Shown here: positions 32,996 through 40,050 of the stretch, one piece after another
Layout: each line of letters starts with the position of its first letter
How positions within the stretch are numbered: position 1 is the stretch's first letter
Origin: JBCBSS01 sp039819065
GTDB taxonomy: Bacteria > Bacteroidota > Bacteroidia > Cytophagales > Cyclobacteriaceae
Assembly: GCA_039819065.1 (NCBI GenBank)
Contig: JBCBSS010000064.1
Location: 1 to 40,050, forward strand
Length of the DNA: 40,050 nucleotides
Direction of reading: 5' to 3'
The notes under the pieces: model-generated
The model's input: the letters and a program-made list of their open reading frames with translations, nothing else
The model's database searches: none
What the model was told of the DNA's origin: nothing
Made by a program: the position numbers and the translations under genes

Positions 32996-33472
32996 ATGAA
33001 ATTTTGGGTTTTGTCAATACCTCTATTGTTTCTGATTTCTTCTTGCGAGGAAAACAGAACCTTCGAGCATTTAGTCAAAAATGGTGATAAAATAACTTAT
33101 GTCTACCAAGTCAAGGAAAAATTGATTAATGAAGATTTGAATGCCAAAACTAAAATGGTTGAATGGAAAGTGTTAAGTGGCAGGGAACCACGTCAAAAGG
33201 AGCCCAATCAATATGATCATTTGGCCGGCATCAAACTCAAGATGCTTTTGGTGGATGGTGAAATTAAAGAAATACAAAATTGGAAGAGCGCGGCTAAGAA
33301 GATGAAGAAGATTTATAAAGAAAAGGCATACCAACTATTAGAGGATACAAAAAAGAGAAGAAACAGACCGGTTAATAGAAGCCCCTATTCCGTTTTGGTC
33401 GCTGAAATGGAAGAGAAGCTAAGCTCAGAAGAAACATTCGTACAACATATCAAAGAACTCATGGCACTGTGA
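32996..33472 (+). CDS. Small lipoprotein, unknown function
   Basis: A 158-residue protein with a lipoprotein signal: hydrophobic run FWVLSIPLLFLI, lipobox LISSC with Cys17, then EENRT. The mature part is basic and mixed: a beta-like section (KITYVYQVKEKL), a helical, Lys/Arg-rich section (about 95-125) and the end helix. No family recognised. It is probably anchored in the outer membrane or periplasm side. The acidic pair EE after the Cys might be a weak surface-export signal. It is monocistronic, divergent from the DUF2461 gene and 121 bases before the FkbM gene. Confidence 0.7.
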   Translation: MKFWVLSIPLLFLISSCEENRTFEHLVKNGDKITYVYQVKEKLINEDLNAKTKMVEWKVLSGREPRQKEPNQYDHLAGIKLKMLLVDGEIKEIQNWKSAAKKMKKIYKEKAYQLLEDTKKRRNRPVNRSPYSVLVAEMEEKLSSEETFVQHIKELMAL

Positions 33473-33593
33473 ATCATCTCTGGGTGTGAAGATCAGGTGA
33501 ATTTTTGAGCTATTGCCTTTATCAATGTGGTAGTAAATTAAGCGGTCGTTTTACTACCTTTGCCCTTCAAATTATCTCAGATAGAACCTTAAT

Positions 33594-34373
33594 ATGGGCT
33601 TAGGAAGCAGACTTTCACGTTATACCAACCTGATCAAGAATTTCGACAACTGGGGTGCATACCTTGCCCATAAGGTGAAGAATAATAAAGAAGATTTCAC
33701 CTTCAAGGTTAGAAAAGCTTTCGCGGTGACAGTGCCCAAGCAAATGCTCCCTCCTTTCAAGGAGAATTTCTTCGACGAAATATACCTGAAAGAATTTCCT
33801 CAGCAGCTTTTTGATAAGCCGAAGATACAGGTGCTGGATGTCGGTGCCAATGTGGGCTACTTTGCCTTGTACATGCTTTCCCGTTTTCCGAATGCCTCGA
33901 TCTATGCTTATGAGCCCATGCCTTTTAACTTCAAGAAGCTAGGCGAATATCAAAAGCAATTCGACCAATTTGATATTCAGATTTACAATAAAGCGGTCGC
34001 TGATAAGCACACTACCATCACACTGAATGTCAGCAACCTCGACGGGTTTTCTACCATGGCGAGCATCTTCGACAAATCGACCAAACCAGTTAAAGTCGAT
34101 GTAGAGGCCATTACATTGGAAGAAGCGATGAGCGAAAACAAGCTGGATAGCATTGACTTTCTAAAGCTTGATTGTGAAGGCTCAGAATACCCGATATTAT
34201 ATGGGGCGAATGAAGAAACCCTGAGTAAGGTATCAGCCATCAGTATAGAAACTCATCAAGGGCAGACAGAAAACGAAAACCATGAGGCTTTGAAATCTTT
34301 CCTTCAAAAAGCCGGATTCCAAGTAAGAGATATTTCCAAAGGCAGGTATGGGCATATCTGGGCGTGGCGGTAG
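33594..34373 (+). CDS. FkbM family methyltransferase
   Basis: A 259-residue SAM-dependent methyltransferase of the FkbM group, which O-methylates sugars or other hydroxyl compounds. Motif I is IQVLDVGANVGYFALYM (about 78-94), followed by IYAYEPMPFNF (family-typical EP), YNKAVAD, VEAITLEEAM and the strong FkbM signature IDFLKLDCEGSEYPILYGA, then ISIETHQ. The first 70 residues are a basic leader of unknown role (KNNKEDFTFKVRKAF). The neighbours do not form a polysaccharide cluster, so the substrate stays open. The start is the ATG at 33594. Confidence 0.88.
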   Translation: MGLGSRLSRYTNLIKNFDNWGAYLAHKVKNNKEDFTFKVRKAFAVTVPKQMLPPFKENFFDEIYLKEFPQQLFDKPKIQVLDVGANVGYFALYMLSRFPNASIYAYEPMPFNFKKLGEYQKQFDQFDIQIYNKAVADKHTTITLNVSNLDGFSTMASIFDKSTKPVKVDVEAITLEEAMSENKLDSIDFLKLDCEGSEYPILYGANEETLSKVSAISIETHQGQTENENHEALKSFLQKAGFQVRDISKGRYGHIWAWR

Positions 34374-35051
34374 AATTAATTGATCAATTATTACGCCTTA
34401 AAAGGCGTGTGGTCGAGGCAAACATTATCCTATCTACGGCCTAAAGGCCATAGCAATTCAATATATCCGAAATATTCTTTTTAACTAAACAGTATTGAAT
34501 ACAGCTTAAACCTGATGCCTCGGTTGGAGTTGTCTCCAACCGGTTAGAATTTTCTGTTTGTTATAATAACAACCTCTTGCATTACTCATTGAAGAAAACT
34601 GCGGGCATAAAACTATGAATTGACACGCCTTTTAAGGCGTGTGATCAGGACATAGCCTTCCCTACGGCTTTAGCCGTATGACACCAACGTCAGCTTTTAA
34701 TGATGCCATTATTGGCTAAAGCCCGGCTTATTGTGGTTTGTCTAAACTATGGCCTAAAGGCCATAGCAAATCAACACATCCGGAATATTCTGCTTAATTA
34801 AAACAGCATTGAATCCCGCTTAAACCTGATGCCTCGGTTAGAGATATCTCCAACCGGTTTAAATTGTTTCTATCATAGTAACAGTCTCTTGCATCACTCG
34901 TTGGAGACAATTCCAAGGAGGGTTTAAAATACACTTAAACAATTAGGAGATTCATCACCGAAATTCAGCACGTTTTTTGTTATAGAATTCTTTGTAATCT
35001 GCTCGCAGATTGCAGCCATTTTATTCGTAACTTCCATAACAAGCATGAATT
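34374..35051. repeat. Duplicated palindrome-rich intergenic region
   Basis: 678 bases without a gene. A unit of about 160 bases occurs twice in the same direction (about 34436-34592 and 34748-34907; shared words include GGCCTAAAGGCCATAGCAA, TTAAACCTGATGCCTCGGTT, CTCCAACCGGTT). Short perfect palindromes lie in and between the copies: ACGCCTT-AA-AAGGCGT (34393-34408), ACACGCCTT-TT-AAGGCGTGT (34623-34642), TACGGCT-TT-AGCCGTA (34663-34678), GGCTAAAGCC (34714-34723), CTATGGCCT-AA-AGGCCATAG (34747-34766), and CGGTTGGAG-TTGT-CTCCAACCG (34521-34542). The picture is that of REP-like palindromes (as spread by single-strand REP transposases), but no transposase is present. Confidence 0.7.
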
Positions 35052-35630
35052 ATGGCCCTAACCCTAAGAATACTCTTCGTAACAGCAATCATACTCATGC
35101 CGGCTTTGGCAATCGGACAAGATGGATATGCTGATGGCTATTTCATTTCCTTTTCCGGTGACACCACTTTTACCAAGATCAGAGTAATCAATAAGCGGAA
35201 GTATAAAAAGATCGGCTACATCAACGAAGTTGGTAAAAGACGAAAGTTTTCCGCAGATGACGTAAAAGAGTACCGTATAAATGACAAGTTAGTATATGCT
35301 TCTTTCGCGCCATATCAGACTCGGGTAAACAGAAGGTTTTTTGCCAAGGTAGTTGAAGATGGCGAGGCCAGGCTGCTCTATTATGATCTCAAAAAAAGGT
35401 ATTACGTTAAGAAAAAGGATGATATTGAAGCACAGTGGGTAAGAAAGTGGGATTTCAGAAAGCGCATGATGGCCTTCTTCAAGGACAATGAAGAACTGCG
35501 ACAGCTCATTCGCAAGAGAAAGCTTAAACACCGTGATATTGAACTGATCGTGCATAAGTACAACACCTGGTACAATGACTATTTCATACCTTATGTAGAG
35601 AGCAACAGGGAGAGTACGGTGAATGATTAG
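35052..35630 (+). CDS. Exported protein, unknown function
   Basis: A 192-residue protein with a signal peptide (about 1-22, MPALAIGQ then DGYADGY). The mature part begins with a beta-rich domain (GYFISFSGDTTFTKIRVINKRKYKKIGYINEVGKRRKFSADDVKEYRIND), a pattern often found in periplasmic Bacteroidota proteins of unknown role, and ends in a basic helical part (FRKRMMAFFKDNEELRQLIRKRKLKHRDIELIVHKYN). There is no lipobox, T9SS tail or membrane anchor, so it is probably periplasmic. It stands alone after the palindrome region. No family assigned. Confidence 0.72.
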   Translation: MALTLRILFVTAIILMPALAIGQDGYADGYFISFSGDTTFTKIRVINKRKYKKIGYINEVGKRRKFSADDVKEYRINDKLVYASFAPYQTRVNRRFFAKVVEDGEARLLYYDLKKRYYVKKKDDIEAQWVRKWDFRKRMMAFFKDNEELRQLIRKRKLKHRDIELIVHKYNTWYNDYFIPYVESNRESTVND

Positions 35631-35934
35631 TGAGCAGAGACCTGATAAAGATAGATTTCTCATTGCATTCGAAATGACGCTACGAAGTCAGATTCGTATG
35701 TAGACCCAAGTGTTTCAACGTAGATCAGGAGCCAGCAACGGCCAACCTTACCTACTACTGTCACCTCGACGTTAGGAGAGGTCTTTCTCCTAAACACCAC
35801 ATACCCATAACCTTCAAAAAAGAAAAACAGTCAGGCTTTTACACCCGACTGTTTTGAATGAGTCAATTGTAAGGGATTGACTCGGACTCTGAGTTGAGGA
35901 TAGTAGAGTTGCTTAAATTGAAAGGCCAATCACA
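35631..35934. other. Intergenic region with small hairpins
   Basis: 304 bases between convergent genes. It contains TTAGGAGA-GGTCTT-TCTCCTAA (35772-35793), a perfect 8-bp hairpin within a stretch (TGTCACCTCGACGTTAGGAG, CATTCGAAATGACG) that has the look of a dispersed intergenic repeat, and the terminator listed separately. No ORF or RNA gene seen. Confidence 0.5.
35824..35855 (-). terminator. Terminator of the glycosidase-like gene
   Basis: AAAACAGTC (35824-35832) and GACTGTTTT (35847-35855) form a 9-bp stem extended by GG/CC over a bulged A. Read on the minus strand it ends in a T-rich tail (TTTTTCTTTTT), about 80 bases after the stop of the gene at 35935. It may work in both directions. 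Confidence 0.7.
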
Positions 35935-38900
35935 TCATTTAGGATTGGCGTAGATCACCACTTCACCTACTTTCGATCCAACCGCTGCTTTGGTGATTCT
36001 AATGTATCTGGTAGTAGTATTGAGTACATGCAATTTCCAGGTATTGAAATTGGTCAAATCATCTGTCGCCTGAACTGTCCAATTACCTGGAGAACCGGTG
36101 GAAATCGTTATGTCACCGGAGCTATTGAGGTCGCGCAAGTAAACTTTAGTGATATCCCGATCTTCACCTAGATCTATGTAGGCGCTGGCAGGGTAATCAG
36201 CGCTATTCCAGCTTGGGTTCCAATTGGTACTAGGAGAACCGCCATCATTGTACTTGGCCTCCCCTGCCACAGTTTGCTCATCCACCAACAGTGTTGCATC
36301 CCCTAAACCTGACTCGTTCACTATCATGGTAGAATCTAGGGCAAGCTTCTCTTCGATTGAGTATAACGGAGCGAATGCAGTACCATCACTTACTAAAATG
36401 AAGACTGGTTTCTCGCTCACATCGATTGTAACCTGGGAACTGCTCACAGTCAACGTATCTTCTACCCCATCAATATTACCATCCACAAGGGTTATGCGGC
36501 GGGCTGTGGTTTCACTGCTCAAAAGGTCTAAAGTGTACCCGCTTACAGTGGTAGCGTTGCTGGTCGGGCACCAAACCGCATAAGCCGCTTCTGCCCTGCT
36601 AGGATTATTGAACTTATAGATCATGACGTCTGACCTGCCAGACATCACTTCACTGTCAAATTTCATTCCCGTGAGCCTATTTTTCATGGTGTACACATAA
36701 TACCAGGACGGCTTGGGCCGCCACAGCGAATCCTTACTTTCAGTCAATCCCGATGTCTGATATTGGGTGGCGCTATTAGGATTCACATCTCTCAGCATAT
36801 AAAGAGAGGCCTTTTCTACCCCGGAAGCCGCCAGTGCCAGATAGGAGCGAATAATCCATTGCCCCTGCACCTCTTCCTGAGAATAGCTTCCAATGACCGG
36901 TGCCTTCTGTGGGGATCCGGGGTGTGTATCGTAACCAAACTCAGTGATCCAAACTTCCTTGCCCGGTAAATAACGATCCCGATAATCCACATAAACTTTC
37001 ATGCGGCCTTTCAAATCATCATCTTCTGGGCTGATACCCTGAGTTCCCTGCCCTTGCACACCACTGGTATTACTATAGTGATGCAAGTTGATCACATCAA
37101 GAGGAAAATCTCCATTTCTATGATAGTCAGCCCAAAGTTTGATGGCCTTGATGTTATCCAGATCAGGTCTTGCCAAGCCACTCATTACCATTCTAGCGGT
37201 AAAATCGGCATTTTTTATCCCCACTGTGCTCCCCATAGCACCTTGGTGTCCATCATAGTCGGCACTACTCATCGCAGCATATTCATAGGGCGTGAAATAA
37301 TCCGCTCGGTACTGCCACCAGCGATCGTGTTCGTTCCAGTTCTCATAGTAATTGAGATAACCCAAACCAGAAAGTCTTTGCTGATCTGTATTTAGTTTGA
37401 GTAGACCATCTGCCACGGCTATATTGCCGTACCTGGCTGCATACTGAAACATTTGATCCGCGTGCTCAACATATGATGAAGGCTGTTCGGGGTCATCTCC
37501 ACTAGAAATGGGTTTATTATCCAACAGGCTATAATTAAACCCAGTAAGCCAAAGTACATTGCGCTTGATATCTGGGAATACCATTATCCCTAGGTCCACG
37601 AGGTTCCGGTATAATTCGTCAAATTTCCAGTCGGAAGCACTCGGATTGAACCGGTTCTCGTTATTGGGATACCCGGGATAGGAAGTGCTATGATTGCCTT
37701 CGTTCCACATCCAATCATGATACTCACGAACGTGTCCTACAGCTTCCATTCTACCGATAGGATCATCTACAAAGGCATTGATGCCGATAAACTCGTCCAT
37801 GAAAGGACGGGAATGGGCCGTGACATCCGGAATGCTATAATTGAGTGAATCCTGGGCAATGCCGTAGATCACGATTTCAGACATCCGCGTATTTCTACCG
37901 TGAAGCTCAACTCTCAAATACCTGGTATAGACCGAATCAAGCAGATACGCTTTCCAAACATTATCACCTGTCAAACTATCGGTAAAAAGGCTGTCCCAAG
38001 AAAAGGGAACCCCTTTGTGCAAGGTGATAGGATCAGGTGTATGAAAATCGTTATCATCATGCAAATGCACTTCGGTGATCTGGTAGATGGCACCCAGGTC
38101 GATCATCGCATAAGCTGGATAGTAAATGGACTTATCAGGGCTCCATCGGCTAGTGGTAATATTGGTAGCACCACCTGCAGGGTCTCCCGCTAGCGTCTGC
38201 TCATCTACCAGTTTAGTGGCATCATCTTGCGCTGCCTCGTTTAATATCATGGCCGAGGTCAACATAATCTTCTGTGCACTCCCACCAATTTGAAAGCTGG
38301 TTTCTGCACTCACCACATTAGAAATAGGCGCAATGTTCAACTCTTCATCCAATGCTTTGACAGCGAAGTGATAGTTGGTTCTGGAATTCAAACCGGTTAT
38401 CAGAATGGACTCGGTACTACCCGCTGTAGATGGGGAAAGGGTATTGGTAAATGCAAAAGCATTACCATAACCGGCAGAGTCTATAAGGTCAGTGTAATAA
38501 CGAATATCATAGCTGGAGGCTGTACCAACTGTATCATCGTCCCCCGGAGCAGTCCAGGTAAGCCTAATGGATGATGAGCTGATAGAATCAATACTTAGAT
38601 CAGTGATCGCTGCCGGTGGTATAGAATCGGTTCCACTGGCTAGCGAACCATACAACACAATTTCAGACATATTGGCACCTGTCGTGGTTCTGGTCACCCG
38701 AATATATCTAGCCTGAATATCGACATTGTGCTGGTTCCAGGTCTGATACCCTCCCATGTTATCGGTGAGAAGGCTATCCCAACTGCCTGGAGAACCATAT
38801 GCTAACGTAAATGCTCCGGTACTTTGAACGTCCCTCAAAAAGACCTGGTCAATTTGGTAAATCTCGCCAAGATCTATGTAAGAGCTAGCCGGATGATAAG

Positions 38901-39114
38901 ATGGCGTCCAACCGGGAAACCAATAAGTCGATGGAGACCCTCCTGTTCCATTAGCTGGGTCACCAGCTGTGGTTTGTTCATCGACCAGGTATGTTGCATC
39001 ACCGTTGCCCGATTCATTTACGACCATTGAGGTTGTAAGGGTGATTTTATCTTGGGCGTAGGCACAGTGCACCATGCCCATGCTGATCATCAGCATCAGT
39101 AGTTGACTTCTCAT
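35935..39114 (-). CDS. Secreted glycosidase-like protein with three discoidin-type modules
   Basis: A 1059-residue exported protein. Order: signal peptide (1-20, ends AYA-QDK); F5/8C-like module 1 (about 22-155); fibronectin III (about 165-272); module 2 (about 282-418); a catalytic (beta/alpha)8-type domain (about 430-845); a small beta domain; module 3 (about 925-1059). The three modules share NES/A..DAT.LVDEQT.AG. In the barrel, Glu595 in NWNEHD and Glu725 in WITEFGYDT are placed as acid/base and nucleophile of clan GH-A enzymes (130 residues apart). It probably cuts a polysaccharide, with the modules binding the glycan; the family (GH39-like or other) is not certain. There is no T9SS tail. 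The protein encoded 49 bases upstream on the same strand has carbohydrate-binding character. Confidence 0.82.
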   Translation of the reverse strand: MRSQLLMLMISMGMVHCAYAQDKITLTTSMVVNESGNGDATYLVDEQTTAGDPANGTGGSPSTYWFPGWTPSYHPASSYIDLGEIYQIDQVFLRDVQSTGAFTLAYGSPGSWDSLLTDNMGGYQTWNQHNVDIQARYIRVTRTTTGANMSEIVLYGSLASGTDSIPPAAITDLSIDSISSSSIRLTWTAPGDDDTVGTASSYDIRYYTDLIDSAGYGNAFAFTNTLSPSTAGSTESILITGLNSRTNYHFAVKALDEELNIAPISNVVSAETSFQIGGSAQKIMLTSAMILNEAAQDDATKLVDEQTLAGDPAGGATNITTSRWSPDKSIYYPAYAMIDLGAIYQITEVHLHDDNDFHTPDPITLHKGVPFSWDSLFTDSLTGDNVWKAYLLDSVYTRYLRVELHGRNTRMSEIVIYGIAQDSLNYSIPDVTAHSRPFMDEFIGINAFVDDPIGRMEAVGHVREYHDWMWNEGNHSTSYPGYPNNENRFNPSASDWKFDELYRNLVDLGIMVFPDIKRNVLWLTGFNYSLLDNKPISSGDDPEQPSSYVEHADQMFQYAARYGNIAVADGLLKLNTDQQRLSGLGYLNYYENWNEHDRWWQYRADYFTPYEYAAMSSADYDGHQGAMGSTVGIKNADFTARMVMSGLARPDLDNIKAIKLWADYHRNGDFPLDVINLHHYSNTSGVQGQGTQGISPEDDDLKGRMKVYVDYRDRYLPGKEVWITEFGYDTHPGSPQKAPVIGSYSQEEVQGQWIIRSYLALAASGVEKASLYMLRDVNPNSATQYQTSGLTESKDSLWRPKPSWYYVYTMKNRLTGMKFDSEVMSGRSDVMIYKFNNPSRAEAAYAVWCPTSNATTVSGYTLDLLSSETTARRITLVDGNIDGVEDTLTVSSSQVTIDVSEKPVFILVSDGTAFAPLYSIEEKLALDSTMIVNESGLGDATLLVDEQTVAGEAKYNDGGSPSTNWNPSWNSADYPASAYIDLGEDRDITKVYLRDLNSSGDITISTGSPGNWTVQATDDLTNFNTWKLHVLNTTTRYIRITKAAVGSKVGEVVIYANPK

Positions 39115-39163
39115 ATATCGGGTGTTATTAGTTTATAATGAAATGTTTAAAAGGAGAATTGGG

Positions 39164-39988
39164 TCATTCTACCCAGAAAGTGGTGGAATATGGCCGATTG
39201 TTAGGCCCATATAGTAAGGCGATGTAAACACCCTTCTCATATCGTCCCATATTGAGGTTTACATGTTCCTGAGTTGTTGATATCTTTCGGTTGAGTATGA
39301 CTTGCCCACGATGCTTCCGTATAACCAGTCTATCATATCCGTGATCTGTGTAAAGTTTAAGCTGTGTCTTATAAGTAGCCGGGTTAGGTATCATCACTAT
39401 CTGCGAACCGCTTTTTTGATTCATCTCTCGCGCAAGACTATAGGTGGCATCACCTGCACAAAAATCCTTTATCATGATTTCCCCCTGGAATGATTCTCCG
39501 GGATTCACATAAAATAAAAGGTGTGACACCTGCTGCTTACGAATTCTATCAACTGTATTGGAAAAGTCCAGAAAAATGGTTTGAAATTCACCGCTCCCGG
39601 CTACCGAAGCCATTACCGATGGAATTTTCCGGTGTATAGTACCATCGTCGTGTAGGTCTTTTTGCTCCTCATCGTGAATATCGACCCTAAGCTTCAGGTC
39701 CTCTGACGCCTTGACTTTAAAAATCAAAAAGGGATCCTCGGTCAAGTCTATGCCGTCGAGGTTGACAGAAAAAGCTTCCCATGGGTGTTTATTCATGGTT
39801 ACTTTCAATACCTGCTCTTTTTCAGATATGGCAAAGTGATCATTACCAAACCAGTTGGAAACAGTTTGGTCGTCGAATGCATCGGCAAAGCCCTTCTTGC
39901 TTTGGGCGTGACCATTACTACTGACCAAGTACAACGATGCACAAAGGATCAATAACAATGCCCTTCTAAAGATTGCTTTTTTTCCCAT
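39164..39988 (-). CDS. Secreted protein with T9SS-like C-terminal tail
   Basis: A 274-residue protein from the ATG at 39988 (MGKKAIFRRALLLILCASLYLV), a basic N-terminus and hydrophobic core of a signal peptide ending near GHAQ. The mature domain (about 30-185) is beta-rich: FADAFDDQTVSNWFGNDHFAISEKEQVLKVTMN...AFSVNLDGIDLTEDPFLIFKVKASEDLKLRVDIHD...FQTIFLDFS, which resembles the jelly-roll domains of carbohydrate-binding proteins. The last 75 residues (IPNPATYKTQLKL ... LNMGRYEKGVYIALLY) fit a type A T9SS sorting domain. It precedes the glycosidase-like gene by 49 bases on the same strand, so the two probably act together on a polysaccharide. A TTG start at 40021 would extend it into the hairpin; I reject it. 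Confidence 0.75.
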   Translation of the reverse strand: MGKKAIFRRALLLILCASLYLVSSNGHAQSKKGFADAFDDQTVSNWFGNDHFAISEKEQVLKVTMNKHPWEAFSVNLDGIDLTEDPFLIFKVKASEDLKLRVDIHDEEQKDLHDDGTIHRKIPSVMASVAGSGEFQTIFLDFSNTVDRIRKQQVSHLLFYVNPGESFQGEIMIKDFCAGDATYSLAREMNQKSGSQIVMIPNPATYKTQLKLYTDHGYDRLVIRKHRGQVILNRKISTTQEHVNLNMGRYEKGVYIALLYGPNNRPYSTTFWVE

Positions 39989-40050
39989 CTTTTTATCTAT
40001 AGGTAGTTTTATGGTAAGCAATCAGTAAAATACCTATAGATAAAAAGATG
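39986..40050. repeat. 20-bp perfect inverted repeat at window edge
   Basis: CATCTTTTTATCTATAGGTA (39986-40005) is the exact reverse complement of 40031-40050, with a 25-base spacer; the match may go on past the window end. The left arm includes the start codon (39986-39988) of the leftward gene, and the right arm ends in ATG (40048-40050), so a rightward gene could start there with the same leader. Confidence 0.8.

Noticed and set aside
1..40050. CRISPR array, rRNA, prophage or integrase gene
   Set aside because: No regularly spaced repeats, no rRNA sequence and no integrase or transposase motif were found on reading both strands.

Overview
The window reads as a chromosomal piece of a Bacteroidota bacterium, probably an aerobic or facultative Cytophagales-type organism. 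The reasons are: C-terminal sorting tails of the type IX secretion kind on an LRR protein and on the last gene; lipoproteins with an acidic stretch right after the lipidated Cys; A-rich rather than strong Shine-Dalgarno leaders before many starts; the fused DAHP synthase/chorismate mutase; and many small palindromic intergenic repeats. Genus and species cannot be set from the sequence alone.

Layout. (1) 1-7623 is a stress/signalling block: a helical hypothetical protein, four tandem-domain universal stress proteins, an Hsp20 chaperone, a PAS histidine kinase with a FixL-type PAS domain, and a receiver-CRP/FNR fusion regulator overlapping the kinase by 4 bases. The set resembles low-oxygen/dormancy regulons, and two FNR-like palindromes lie in front of stress genes. 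(2) 7812-12328 encodes a secreted LRR protein, a small unknown protein and a probable surface lipoprotein. (3) 12358-17217 (minus) is a four-gene operon: FabG-like SDR, KAS III-like enzyme with an altered catalytic triad, Na+/solute symporter, acyl-CoA ligase. (4) 17524-20516 holds a methyltransferase, a 2-hydroxyacid-dehydrogenase-like protein without its catalytic residues, and a membrane kinase-like protein without an ATPase domain; a MITE-like element follows. (5) 20900-24240 (minus) is an aromatic amino acid operon (aminotransferase, tyrA, DAHP synthase/chorismate mutase).

The most striking observation is in the leader of that operon. A previously hidden 22-codon peptide carries a Tyr/Phe run (QYYFYFYYH). 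It is followed by a pause hairpin, a potential antiterminator and a terminator with a U-tract, which is a complete ribosome-mediated attenuator.

(6) 24464-31348 is an accessory island between two ~200-bp inverted repeats. It holds a GNAT-like gene, a restriction-modification-like operon (HTH controller, C5 methyltransferase, GHKL/MORC-type ATPase fused to a PD-(D/E)xK-like nuclease, Vsr), a hypothetical gene, a KilA-N protein and tRNA-Val(GAC). (7) 31380-40050 holds an ATP-grasp enzyme, a DUF2461 protein, a lipoprotein, an FkbM methyltransferase, a palindrome-rich duplicated intergenic region, an exported protein, a large secreted glycosidase-like protein with three discoidin-type modules, and a secreted protein whose start codon lies in a 20-bp perfect inverted repeat at the window edge.
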